Shown here one piece after another: positions 1-10,191 of a stretch of 24,487 bases of DNA. The notes under the pieces were generated by a model that had not been told where the DNA came from, did no database searches, and was given only the letters and a program-made list of their open reading frames with translations. Location: the NCBI GenBank assembly GCA_001929475.1, contig LXFE01000755.1, positions 1 to 24,487 of the forward strand. The letters run 5' to 3'. Each line of letters starts with the position of its first letter. Positions within the stretch are counted from its first letter, which is position 1. The translations under genes and the position numbers were made by a program. The DNA is from Neolecta irregularis DAH-3. Lineage: Eukaryota > Ascomycota > Neolectomycetes > Neolectales > Neolectaceae.

Positions 1-851
1 CCTGCCCGGCCCGCCCCCCATAGACGACTTCACCCAGCGCGTCATCAACTTCCTCGGCCCCTTTTGCGCAGACTTTGCCTTCAGGCATCTCGAGGTCCCG
101 CCCCCCGCCCAGCCCCCTCCCGCGCTCACCCCGCAGATCGAGGCAAAGCTCGGCACCTTTGTCCATCCAAAGACTCGCCAGCGCATCGCCCTCCCCTTCC
201 AGTCAGAGGGCGTCATCCACTCGCCCCAGGTCGACGCAAACTTCCGGTCCACAATCACCCCCGTACAACCACCCCTCCGCCCGCTCTCTAATCCCAGAAA
301 CAGCACTTCCACTTCAACCAGCTCCTGAACCAGCAGGTCGTCCATGGCCTCACCTACTCCCACTCTAAACTCGTCGACAACTTCCATCCAGACTCCTCCT
401 CCACAGACCGCAGAGGGCCCCTGATCAGAGTCACCACCGTAGAATCAACGTCGGAAATAAAACAATGCGTCCAGAAAAAACGTCTCGCAAATCTAGATGT
501 CTACTCCCCAAACGATCTCTTCGACTGGCGCATCTCCGTAAACTCGGAAATCCCAGGTCATTCCTTTCCTCTCAGTACTAACCTACAGTAAATACCCCTT
601 CCACTCCCTCCCTTCGCTCCCGCCGCAAAGACCGCAGAACATACAACTCCTCCTTTGCCAGAATAGATCTCACAGAAGTCATCGCCGCCGAGGAAAAATC
701 TTGGGAACTAGAAATGGAAATCGAAGATCTCGAAGATTTACGTTTACATGCTGTTCGTTATCAATCAGGCAAGGAAAACAGGTTTGGCGAATTGGTAAAG
801 TTGTTTGTCGAGCAGTTTAGAGCGTTTGTCACTCGTAGGATCGATGCTTGA
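1..851 (+). CDS. CET1: mRNA-capping enzyme beta subunit (RNA 5'-triphosphatase), 3' part
   Basis: This is the C-terminal part of the fungal metal-dependent RNA triphosphatase, which removes the gamma phosphate of nascent mRNA before capping in the nucleus. The window begins inside the gene, so the N-terminus is missing. Exons are 2-262, 298-556 and 589-851, joined by introns of 35 nt (263-297) and 32 nt (557-588). The second intron carries a perfect TACTAAC branch site. All phases agree, giving about 260 residues here. Recognisable elements, in order: a DDFTQRVINFLGPF segment, the metal-binding strand IEAKLG, the ESTSEIK and RISVNSEIP strands, the basic RSRRKDRRTYN stretch, and the second glutamate strand ELEMEIED near the end. 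The two glutamate-rich strands form the catalytic metal site in the tunnel fold of this family. It converges on the aspartic protease gene. The first exon is far more GC-rich, with C-ending codons, than the last. Confidence 0.94.
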
Positions 852-912
852 TCAATCAATTGCCTAGCTTAATTCATAATGGATGTGACAATGTATATTT
901 ATCTCGGAATCC

Positions 913-983
913 ATGCTTGCAATATCGACATAAGATATCAATTAATGCTTGTTGCAATATTGATATTCATAAGATATCAATTA
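913..983. repeat. Two-copy tandem repeat between convergent genes
   Basis: Copy A is 913-944 (32 nt) and copy B follows directly at 945-983 (39 nt). Both begin ATGCTTG and end TAAGATATCAATTA. Copy B differs mainly by short insertions in the middle. It lies in the 277-bp gap between the CET1 stop and the protease stop, where both 3' ends and poly(A) signals should lie. No function can be assigned. Confidence 0.8.
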
Positions 984-1128
984 CCAGGTAAACGGTTATT
1001 CACCAGCTCTTGGATATCTATTGAAAATTAAACTTGTTTGTATTTCGAAATATCTATATTCCTAGCACTTTGGTTTCTAGCATTCCGGGACTTATTGAAA
1101 GGTTCTTTGCGCAAACCCAATCTAAACG

Positions 1129-3039
1129 TCAGTTGCTGTCTAAATGGAGATCAACCCTCGCTATCCCATCATTCATGTCGAAAATCGCGTATACACTCTT
1201 CAATAGAGAACCCCCTATTCATTCAGTTTCACTTCTTGCAAAGAGGTTATACCAAAGATCCACGCAGGTGTGCTATGCCTCATTTTATCAATAAAGGCAG
1301 CTCCAATTATTCCAACGATACATTTCGAAGGATCAAAATCCTCCTAAACAATTAGTTTTTCTCTGTCGCAATAGATACTGGTCCAAAGTTCATATCCCTC
1401 GAATCTAAAGGCCAGCTTCGTCCGGCAAATACTACTTCGAACCGCGGAAAGTTTATGCACGGAACATTGTAATACGCAAACTCATCAGAACTATTCTCGG
1501 ATCTCTTTGCATCCTGTGTATTCCAAAAGAGTGTTTCCAAAGTTTCCGGAGAAGTCATAATCAGGGTAGAGCCAGAATCAATAATTGCGTCATGTTTCCA
1601 GAAGAAGGCATCCCTATCATTGATTTTCATGCCGTCAAGCTTAATCTTCCAATAACGACTGATCTTCTCCGGTATTACCACGCTCCAAGATATGTCCCCA
1701 GTGAAATCTGAAGATTCTATTGCCCCAAAAGTAATCTTTGAAACACCCTTATTAATGGTGTATCGGTTTAACGATAATGAAAAGAGGTTCCGTGTCAATG
1801 AACAAGATTTAACGAGATTTTCAAAAATGGGCAGTGAATTGGTTTGTGACAGGCCTTGAAATGCAAGTCCTAGAATACCATCCATAGGAGGTGGCATGCT
1901 ATCCGCTTGCTCAAAATCCCTTGTTAATTAGTCAAAGTCATCCAGTGGCATACCTACACGACAAGAAAGTTCTGCTGCTCGACTGTCAAATCCCCCAACA
2001 CCATGGTATCCGAGAGGAGTTTTCCCGTTACTGTTCCGCTGCCATATCTACATTCAAAATATTTTCCGAGACTTTTAGCAGTGGAATTGAATTTATAACC
2101 ATTCTTGCCGAGGTAGTTGGTACAATTTTCCCCTGGCACCCAAATATCAGACGACCCGGTGTCGAAGATCACGTTAAAGACTTGCGGCGGGTTTCCTATT
2201 GACAAATGTCCATACCATTCTGCAACAGATTAGTTTTTCCAGAGTCTATATCTAACCCATATCCGTATTCTCCTCAGGAATGTAGAAATCAGTCAACTCT
2301 ACCGTGGTCGCTGTTCTTGCTTTCCTTTTATCTTTGTACGAATTAAGATAGTGCCTTCGGTTGACTGCTCGAGATACGTTAATCGGTGGATCGGGCACTT
2401 CATTTCCGTATTTATCCTAGTTCTATTAGTTATATCTCCAACAGAAGGCAATTCCTTCAACTTGTTAACTAGCGCCTTTAACGTATCATGAGTGCCTGTC
2501 GCTTTTTCCGTGTTATTGTTTGGTAAGTCATCCAACATTCGAAAATGTACTGTCCGCTTCCCTTTGGCAGAGATTGTCCCTTGAACATGGCGTTTTTGGA
2601 GTGGAAATTTCGGCAAGATCGCGGAATCAAGGCAGGTTAATCTTTTGCAAAACTTTGGGTCGAAATGACCAAAGTCAACTCCAAAGGAAGAATGACTTTG
2701 CCCGCAATGAGAATCATCTTGTGTTATTTCAAAAGCAGGAAACGACGGAGATGCAAGAATGCCGGGTGCTTGGGATTGTGCCTCTAATTGAAACCTAGAA
2801 CATAAATTTATCACTCAAGAGGAGGATTACTCTGAGTGAAAAGATTCTGGTTCCCCATTGATGTTTGTCTGAAGTATTTGTTCAACATTTTGCGAGGAGG
2901 GCTCGAGTGATACGGGGGAATAAATCTCCTGCAACAGCGGGGTTTGATCGGCATGAACCCCAAAAGTAATACCGCATAATGATTCAAAGATACTGAAAGA
3001 GAGAAAGATTATGCCATAATTCAACATGGTGACGAACAA
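1129..3039 (-). CDS. Secreted pepsin-like aspartic protease (family A1)
   Basis: Seven exons on the minus strand: 3039-2831, 2794-2470, 2416-2257, 2219-1958, 1919-1379, 1343-1253 and 1214-1129. Introns are 36, 53, 37, 38, 35 and 38 nt, and every phase matches, giving 557 residues. A hydrophobic N-terminus (about residues 1-30, ending GVHA) looks like a signal peptide. The mature region starts near EWYGHLSIGNPPQ. Catalytic motifs are DTGSS (Asp about 251) and DSGST (Asp about 433), with MDGILGLAF between the lobes. The C-terminal lobe has the Cys-containing FDPSKCIVGI and the terminal WIFGGSLLKSVYAIFD strand. No GPI signal or C-terminal membrane segment is seen, so it is secreted or vacuolar rather than a classic yapsin. 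The pro-region, about 200 residues, is long for the family. A second in-frame Met lies five codons downstream of the first. It probably digests extracellular or vacuolar protein; the substrate is unknown. Confidence 0.94.
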
Positions 3040-3257
3040 CTTTAAGCAGAAAACATCGCTGATATTTATTATTTGGATACCAGGGAAATTTTCTAAGAAA
3101 GCTCGGGGAAATAGATTGGCCCTTGCCTCTTACAATTAGCTGTCACACACCATTTTTGTTAGCCGACTAGGGGGTCAGAATGAAAAATGTAAGCGGTAGC
3201 GCGACTATTGATGCGATATAGAAAGCTTGTAAACCCATGCATTCCAATAGTCTTAAT

Positions 3258-3442
3258 ATCGGATTATTCCTGCAGGAATCTGGTTTCAGAATGGTAACCG
3301 TCACAGACAATTACTTCTGACAAAGACCAAAAGGGTTGAAGATTCTGTATCCCCTGGATTGTCCTACATTATGAAACAGCTTGAAGAGGTTTCAGGGCTA
3401 AAAATCAGCGAGCTCAGAGCAGCTAACGAAGTTCAAGTTTGA
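3258..3442 (+). pseudogene. Possible relic of a pogo/DDE transposase C-terminus
   Basis: An open stretch without its own good start ends in KQLEEVSGLKISELRAANE. A coiled-coil-like tail of the form LxxEN..LRxANExL followed by basic residues is typical of the end of fungal DDE_1 (pogo-like) transposases. Here the frame stops at the point where the basic tail would begin, and no DDE core is present, so it would be a dead fragment. The match is short and from memory of the family, so this is a weak call. A chance ORF is the alternative. Confidence 0.25.
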
Positions 3443-4541
3443 AACACGCAGAGGAAATCCACGATGGGTCTTCAAGTTTTGCGACTATCGGTGAGTGGGG
3501 AAAGTGAGGAGGACGAGTTGAAATGAGAGAAAATGTATATTCCAAGGCTGGCTCCAGGTTCATTCTTGTAAAAGCAGAAGATTCCCAAGGCCTTCTTTTT
3601 TCCTGCAGAATGTGAGCTAACTAGAAAAATACAAAAAACTATTAAAAGCTATTCGCAAAGGAGAAGGAAAGGCTGACCACTGGTGACTCGGCGTTTTACC
3701 ATTTCGTTGAAGAAAAGTCGAATTTGGGATTGGCTCCTATTGATTTTCCAAGTGGTGGGCCTTGTTTAGCAGGGCTTTCACGTTCCTTAGAGTCGAGTAT
3801 TGGATAATTGTGCCAGAAGGAAGGAAGAAAGAAAAGTTCTTCAAATAATATTTTGTGCGAGGAAGTGAGGTGTGTTGTGAGCATGTCGAGTATCCGGGCT
3901 AGTATTCGGGTAGGCTTCCGCTTAGGTGAAATGGTTGATTTGCGTATATACTCAAGATCAAAGCAACTACATAAAGTCAAGGCCTTGGTGAAGCCTTGTT
4001 TGCTAATCAAGCCAGGCGCTACTTATAACACAAACAGGCATGTGCTCATTTCCTAGCTCTGTTCGCCTCCCCACTTACATTTCTGGTGGCAAGACCTGTG
4101 ATAGTCTTCAATGGGCAAGATGGTTCTTCTTGCCACCATACGTAATGTCTAATCGCGGCATGTGGGAAATCAGCACGTTCCCACAGGTGTCACTGTCTTC
4201 CAGAGTCATATGCAGCTTCCAGGGTTTCCTGGTATGAGAAAAGAAAGGGAGCAGGGAGATGATAGGGAATACTTTCGAGAGAGAGGATAAGTCATGCGGC
4301 AGTGATTTATGGTGTCCTTTTAGCTGCAGTAAAAATGGCGAAAACGTGTCTCCCATCACAAGTGCATTTCAAAGTGGTAGTTTCCTAAGATAGCGTATAT
4401 CCGAGAAATCTTGATACACGTTCGGACATCTCTCGATCAATACCGTGAAACCCCGGACAGGACCCCGGTTTAACCATATCAACACTTTGGCATTATCAAT
4501 GCATAACACTTTGGCATTAGAGCTATGAATAGCTTCACATG

Positions 4542-4578
4542 AGCCCATAGGCTGGGCTTTGGCCCATCCACAACACTG
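4542..4578. mobile_element. hAT-like terminal/subterminal sequence, copy 1
   Basis: This segment reads AGCCCATAGG, then GGGCTTTGGCCCATCC, then ACAACACTG. The final part matches a second site at 6596-6624 (AGCCCATGGCCCGTCC plus ACAACAC) beside the hAT transposase remnant. Alternating GGGC/GCCC blocks are common near hAT element ends. No coding sequence or target-site duplication could be defined, so this is probably a solo fragment or non-autonomous remnant. Confidence 0.35.
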
Positions 4579-4817
4579 CAAGGCAAAGAGTCAGAGTGCG
4601 ACCCCTGAGAGCTGTGGCATCCCCAGACTTCCTCAGTAAGAAGTCTTTTGTGGTAATTGAGATAAGCTGAGACTGAGGGCAGAGATGGAAGCAGCTTAGG
4701 CGTCCTGGAGGTGCATCGAAAGCAGAAATCTATTGGGTTGAGGGTGAGACACAGGATAAGAAAGTGTTCAGAAGAAGTGTAATTTCACCGGGTGCGCAAC
4801 CCGTGCTACAGTACTGT

Positions 4818-6116
4818 ATGCATGTCCTACGCAGGTGTCTCATATCCCGAGAGTGGAATATATATTTCACTCGCTCTCCTTATAGGCAGTCCTTTTCATC
4901 AACATGTTATTTTCATGGTATTGCCTTGCCTCAAACTTGTTTTTATTCTCACAGGTCGCTATGGCTTGTTGCCCTTCCTGTTTTTCATCTTGCTGCATCA
5001 CATCAGTTTGGAGAAACCTCGGTCGTGGTCGACAACACTGTACAGCAAAGCGTAGAGGCATGGAAACACTTACTCAGTCACAACCCTAAATCAGGCCTTC
5101 CAATTTGTAAACCGGACGCTTACGAAGATATCAAGAAGTTATACGGAACTCCCTTCCTGTTCGTTGCCCTCGTTTTAGATAGATGTGATGCTCGTTCACC
5201 ATCGCACAAGCCGATTCTCTCACGTCGTAGTTCCATGTCACGTCGCGTAAAGTTGCGAAATTCTGCGAGAGAATTGGTAAATACCTGCACTTTTAATTAC
5301 ACTAATTTACCAGTACAAAATAAAAGTTCTTTCACCTTATCAAAACATGGCTAAGGATATCATTGCACAAATTTCACGAAGGGACGATTCAAAAGAACAA
5401 GAACTTTGGGCACGTAAAAACCTTGTAAAACTTGCGAGTCCATTTCCCCAGATCGACAAGACACTTGAATCGCCTGGGTTCCTGGATTGGTCACCACCCA
5501 GAAATGCAGCGTCCCAATTTGGAACGAGTTGCCCTCCTCGAAGCCCCAACCATAAAACAACCAAACGAAAATGGCAATTGCACACCGGGGTTGAACCTCA
5601 TAAAGTGGCAAGGATCGATAATGTCTATGTAAATTCTGAAATTGGCGCGTTTCTACTACCAGAGGATTTGCTGACAGCACAGAAACACCTTCGCCAGGTC
5701 AAGCCACAAGCACTTTGTATTTTTTGCCGGATGATGTTGTCCCTCTTGGATCTTCAACAGATACAGTTGGTGGAGGTAGTCATTCTAAAATTGACGAATC
5801 TTCTCTACAATGGGATTTGGCTGTACAGTATCATCTTTCTGAGATGGGCTATATCAAAATACCCTTACCCCCTCATTTCTTACAGGACAATCCGGTCTCT
5901 GATATAAGAGGCACTCCTTTTGCAATTGACGAGGTGGATTGGGACGATATCCTAAAAGCACCAGATCAATCACCAAGCACCTTGGATTCCTTACCAAAAG
6001 ATCTTGTCCATCATGGATCTTCAGCAGAAACAGTAGGCGGAGGTAGTCATTCTGAAATTGACGAACTTCTATCTCAATGGGATCCGGATGGCAGCACAGA
6101 AACATATTCGCACTAG
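4818..6116 (+). CDS. Unrecognised, probably secreted protein with duplicated acidic module
   Basis: I do not recognise this protein. The first half is open from 4818 to a good intron at 5277-5313 (37 nt, branch CACTAAT), after which the frame continues through MAKDIIAQISRRDD. The N-terminus could be a signal peptide by two routes. One removes 4835-4954, giving MHVLRR joined to SLWLVALPVFHLAASHQ. The other starts at 4904 and removes a 52-nt intron ending just before FGETSVVVDN. The C-terminal part, 5640-6116, lies in another frame and contains two copies of a module with GSS(T/A)(D/E)TVGGGSHS and a following IDE...QWD. The frame change between about 5600 and 5660 is not explained by any canonical intron I could find, so the gene may be frameshifted or the model incomplete. 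Its position in a gene-poor region beside transposon debris resembles that of fungal effector candidates, but no function is claimed. Confidence 0.5.
5661..6102 (+). repeat. Direct duplication of about 40 codons within the orphan gene
   Basis: The first unit (about 5670-5817) and second unit (about 5952-6081) align at both DNA and protein level. Shared elements, in order: an ST-L spacer, LP-D/K-D, GSS, then TVGGGSHS, then (K/E)IDE, then QWD. DNA identity is highest over GGAGGTAGTCATTCT. The copies are separated by about 130 bp. That both copies are open in the same frame supports this frame as the coding one. Confidence 0.75.
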
Positions 6117-6354
6117 GAGACATGAAAACACTGCAATTAAAAGATTAGAGTATATAAGGAAGAGAGATACTTCTACCTCGCTTGAATTACTTTTATATAA
6201 CTCAAGTCAAGTATGTCTCGGGGATTACGTTCATATAACTTAGGTTGGACAATTAAACCTGGTCTTCCTTGTACCTCAGGCATACAACTTAGACAGTCGA
6301 ACCTGGCTATAACGAAGTAACTTGGCAGCGTGTTCAGTGACGGGATGAATGGGA

Positions 6355-6520
6355 TAAACAGGCGGGGGAGAAGGAGCGCGAGGTGGGAGAGACGCGCGAG
6401 AAGTGCGTGCGAGGCTGCAGAGGCGGGACGGGAGAGGCAGGCGAGACGGGTTGGTGAGGCGGGCAGGCGAGGCGGGTAGGAAGGCGGATAGGGATGAGAC
6501 AGGGGGGAAGGGCTGCCCTA
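6355..6520. repeat. G/A-rich low-complexity tract
   Basis: The plus strand is strongly purine-biased, with repeated units around GGCGGG, GAGGCGGG and GGGAGAG, in contrast to the AT-rich neighbourhood. Multiple GGG runs are close enough to suggest G-quadruplex potential. It borders the hAT remnant and may be part of its subterminal sequence. Confidence 0.7.
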
Positions 6521-6780
6521 AATAGTATTATCTCATATCACGTGAAAAGGCCCGTCTTGGCACATGGGCCGATGGGCGGGGCTTTTCATGGGCGAGGCTT
6601 AGCCCATGGCCCGTCCACAACACACTTCTTGGGTGAGCAACTAGGATTTGGTGTTGAAAGGTGAAAAGGCAGGTGGCAATATCACAATGAGAGCAGCTTG
6701 TACCAGTTAACAAAAACTCCAAGAAGATAAGAATATAAAGATATAATTGTTATAATTATGGTGGGGGAGGTTGGGAAAGG

Positions 6781-6984
6781 TACAGTTTTAAAATTGGAGT
6801 GGTGGTGGCAGTATGTCAACTGCCTGTACAGCCAATAATTACAGAATGTGAAAGAGTATTCAGCGAAACAGCAAAACTGATTTCTGATGAAATAAACCAC
6901 ATTGGGGATGACACAGTTGAAGCAGGCGAGCTGAAGAAATGGCCTGATAGAAATCAATTTATATTAGCAATTATTGTTATTTAG
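6781..6984 (+). pseudogene. hAT transposase C-terminal dimerisation domain, fragment
   Basis: The open stretch contains TECERVFSETAKLISDE followed by NHIGDDTVEAGELKKW. The pattern ECERVFS-x-A-K-x-x-x-(S/T)-x-x-(R/I)-N and a following EA-x-x-L-x-x-W is the signature of the hAT family C-terminal dimerisation domain (Dimer_Tnp_hAT). No zinc-finger or RNase H-like catalytic core precedes it, and the fragment is about 67 codons. It is therefore a relic rather than a working gene. Confidence 0.8.
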
Positions 6985-7045
6985 TGAATTCGGGATTGCA
7001 CCTATATAAATTGTTAATAATTGCTGCCACCGGGGAACTATTGAC

Positions 7046-7092
7046 CCGCCCGCCGGAGGGTCTCCAACCGCGGCCGGCGGGCGGGCGGTTGG
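7046..7092. repeat. GC-rich nested inverted repeats (hAT terminus?)
   Basis: CCGCCCGCCGG at 7046-7056 is the exact reverse complement of CCGGCGGGCGG at 7074-7084. CCAACCGC at 7064-7071 is the exact reverse complement of GCGGTTGG at 7085-7092. The arms overlap, so two alternative hairpins could form. The composition is nearly pure G+C inside an AT-rich region. It probably belongs to the end of the hAT remnant. Confidence 0.8.
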
Positions 7093-7171
7093 ACACGGTG
7101 AGCGACTGACCATCAAATCTTCATGTCCAAATACTTTTAATCTCCGCTCTTGTTCCATTCATCCTAATCCG

Positions 7172-9316
7172 ATGTCTACCCAGACAATTCATTCGACAAA
7201 TTTAATTCAGTTGAAACACCAAATTATTGGCCATCCTCAGAGGAAGTTGGAGTTATTTTCCCAATCACTGTGTCAGGATATTATCGCTTTATTGGACACA
7301 GGTGACGTGGCTCAACGGGTTCAATCTACCATAATAATGGGCTCTTTAGCGCACGGCATTACCGTCTCCTCAAACAGAGAGAGCTAACAAAAGGTGGTGA
7401 GCGTATATCCCAAAGTTTGCTGGAACGCGGTGTAGTTCAACAACTGCTGTCGAATTTAAAGGGACCGATAACCCTGATTTCACCATCCTTGAAAGCTCTT
7501 CGAACCCTGACTGGATATCAATCTCACGAAAATCAACATATCTTTCAACCAGATATCCTCGAAAGACTCAAAACTCTGCTTCCAGAGTTTTCGTCATCTA
7601 TCTCAACCATCATCGCGAACTGTACGATTACCAACGATCAGCAACGTCTTCTATCCGATTCTAATATAATGGAAACGCTTTTATCATGTTTACGGAATAA
7701 TGAAAAAGCGGTGTTGAAGGCACTCTGTGCTGCCTCGTTGGACAACATGGACATCTGCATGTTGATTGCGTCTCGAGAGCTGCCATATATTGTTGCCTTA
7801 CAAAAATCTCAAGATCCCGAAATTCAGCTTTCGGCTGTTAACCTAGTTGCAAACTTATATCAACAGGCTTGTATACCGGCTACGTATCGAAGGAGGTTAT
7901 TAGATACAAGCATTCCTATTCTCGTGAGACTGTTTGAAATGGGGGATGCCCCAATGGTATTATGTATCTCAGGTCATGTTTGAACATATTACTAAACTCT
8001 CAAGCCAAATTGATTTCCCAAGGAGAAGACCTCCAGAAAGCAGCGTTCGCAAGCGGTGTCATCGATAAACTCAATATACTTCTCTCAAATTCTCTAGGGA
8101 GCGCAAACCGTTATGAGGTATATGTTGCCCATCATTTAACTGAGATCAAGTCCGCCCTAAATCTCACCGCAACTCTTTCTCTTACACTCGATACACACAG
8201 AAAAGCGGTTATCTCGGCTGGATTAATTCCACATATAATCGCCTCCTTTCAGCATCCTAATGCCAAGGTCCGTGCTGCGGCAGCTTTTGCAACAAGAAGT
8301 CTATCGCGAAGCGTGTGTATCCTAAGGACATCTCTCGTCGATGCCGGGATCGCTGGTCCATTATTCAAACTTCTGAATGATAGTGATGAGAGTGTACAGG
8401 TTCAGGCTACAGCTGCAGTTTGCAATATGGTTTTGGAATTTAGCCCGATGAAAAAAGTACCCATTAATCTGTGACTTCGTCTGAATCATAGATTATCATG
8501 GATCAGGGAATTCTACCAGTATTAGGAAAACATGCATTGAGTATGAACCCAGAGCTACGAACCAATGCTTGCTGGGCCATTAAACACCTCGTCTATAACG
8601 CAGAGATTGATACTAAAAAGATGGTAGTTGAAGCAATGGATCTTGACTTTCTTCTACGGTATAATCCTGTCTTTCTTGGTTGATTGTGTAGTTTATGTAA
8701 TGACGGAATTCCAAATGTTGAAGAACAAGCTCTCGAAATCATTCGAAACATCGCTAGCGGTGGTTCATTAGTATTTGTTTTCAGAGAACTATCCTGACAA
8801 CCTAGAGTGTTGAGCTGATACTTAGAAGTGAACAAGATTGTCGGAATATCTTCAGTCTTCTCCTCCGAAAACTTGCTTCAAACACAAATCAATTAATCAG
8901 TCCAGCAATCTATGTTATCGTCCACATCGCCGCAGGCAATACAGCTCAACAACAATTCCTCTTTCAACACGATAACATCTTGATAAAATCACTTCTACGC
9001 TTTCTTAGTTCTTTAGATAAAGATATTCGATTGGGCGTTGTCTGGACCATTATCAACCTGACTCATTCCGAAGAAAACACTGATTACATGGGTATTCAAA
9101 TTCCCTACGAAAGCTAAAGGCGCAGAATCAGCAAGGTCAGCTCGCACACTAAACGAGTTTGGCTTCCTATCAAAATTGCTCAAAATGAAAGAAGATCGCG
9201 TGATGGATATTCGAGAACGTGTGAAAAATGCAATCACACAATTTTCTATTCAAGGAATTGCCGAAAATCACGCAATCGAAATTGATGAGAACATGGAAAA
9301 TGAGGAGTTTGCGTGA
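7172..9316 (+). CDS. VID28: Armadillo-repeat GID/CTLH ubiquitin ligase subunit (Vid28/Gid5, ARMC8-like)
   Basis: Seven exons: 7172-7363, 7402-7972, 8005-8456, 8492-8658, 8692-8770, 8806-9091 and 9126-9316. Introns are 38, 32, 35, 33, 35 and 34 nt. All phases agree, giving 645 residues. The N-terminal LKHQIIGHPQRK matches the start of the Gid5/ARMC8 family. The rest is a run of helical armadillo-type repeats, for example KVRAAAAFATRSLSRSV, ESVQVQATAAVCNMVLEFSP, LRTNACWAIKHLVYNAE and IRLGVVWTIINLTHSEE, ending with DIRERVKNAITQF. In yeast Gid5 recruits the substrate receptor Gid4 to the GID ligase, which degrades gluconeogenic enzymes after glucose addition. Family membership is clear from the repeats and termini. 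The precise yeast name is an inference, because ARM proteins resemble one another. Confidence 0.9.
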
Positions 9317-10191
9317 ATGATAGATTGTACAAGAACAAAACCATCGAGGTTCTGGGGTTGAGAGCGACTGATATTTGTGTAGAACTACGGCTTTCAAATA
9401 GAAGGCCCGCGCTATAGCGGGGACTATTTGTGCCGATGGTTCGATTGGCCGTGCTTTGAAGACAGGAAATCAGTTGGTTTTTCGGGCTTTATATAGTTTT
9501 TCCTTGGCGTCCTGCAAGAACTAAGAAAGCCATCATGCCAAATTATCTACTAGGTGATGCCATGAAGTTTGACCAGCAGCTCCTTGGTTATTATTTCGAT
9601 ACAGTCATATAACCATCAATGCTGAAATGCATAGTCCATAACTTTCTATAATAATCAAATGAATTTGTTATGTGAAAAGAGATATAATTTAGCGTATATC
9701 AGATTGCCGACTTCCTTGCAACAACTGCAAGATTATACATGATATTAATATCAGATGATCTTCTCTCAAATTACAGGGAAGGTATCATATACAGCGTTTC
9801 CGTGGAAAATCTGCAAAGAGTCTGTCTTCATTAATGTCTCATTATGTTGGACGAAGATAAATAAATGCATTTGTCGCTAACCTTCGAGGATATGAATTTT
9901 AGGTTCCAGGTCATATCTCACATGCTCCTCCATAGAAATTCGTAATTTTACTTTTGCTCGACCTTGTTGCATTGCGAAGCTTCATTAATTATCCACTAAC
10001 CCTAAACCCTAGCACTTTGTTTCAGCAACTTACGAGATCTCCCAATGTCCAGCTGGATCAATTCTTCCATGCCTTTGCCTTTAGACACCTTTATTACGGA
10101 TGATATAATATATTAGAACTCTCTCTTCAATACTTGCTTTCATACGGCACAACACTTTCAATCAAACCAAGAAAAATGAGAAACGAAATCG
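9317..10191. other. Intergenic region between VID28 and ERG27 (convergent)
   Basis: About 875 bp between two gene 3' ends. It is AT-rich and no credible ORF, RNA gene or repeat family was seen. A short CCCTAAACCCTA-like string near 10005 is too short to be called telomeric. Confidence 0.6.

Larger units (their letters stand above)
3040..4760. other. Gene-poor intergenic region
   Basis: No convincing gene or RNA gene was found in this 1.7-kb stretch. It holds the upstream region of the aspartic protease at its left end, a possible decayed transposase fragment (listed separately), and a GGCCCATCC-type motif shared with the hAT remnant farther right. Open frames on both strands are short, overlap one another and have no recognisable motifs. 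A 15-nt sequence, AACACTTTGGCATTA, occurs twice within 4484-4520. Confidence 0.6.
6300..7120 (+). mobile_element. Decayed hAT-family transposon
   Basis: The segment combines a purine-rich tract (6355-6520), alternating GGGC/GCCC blocks at 6548-6615, a short fragment of hAT transposase (6781-6984) and a GC-rich palindrome at 7046-7092 whose outer part, GGTTGGACACGGTG, resembles hAT terminal repeats. Most of the transposase is missing, so the element is dead. The outer limits are approximate because no 8-bp target-site duplication was found by eye. Confidence 0.55.

Noticed and set aside
1129-1378. Aspartic protease gene truncated (pseudogene) after SIATEKN
   Set aside because: Introns of 35 and 38 nt restore the conserved Cys segment and the terminal VYAIFD strand in phase, so the gene is intact.
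3696-4359. Minus-strand ORFs of about 80-100 codons
   Set aside because: They overlap plus-strand ORFs of equal quality, show no motif and cannot be extended by plausible splicing.
9092-9119. A 28-nt intron in VID28
   Set aside because: The next acceptor (9124-9125) gives a 34-nt intron in the same phase, matches the local size range and joins DYM to ESARSAR equally well.
10000-10016. Interstitial telomere-like CCCTAAACCCTA string
   Set aside because: Only about two imperfect units, within AT-rich intergenic sequence; too short to mean an old telomere.
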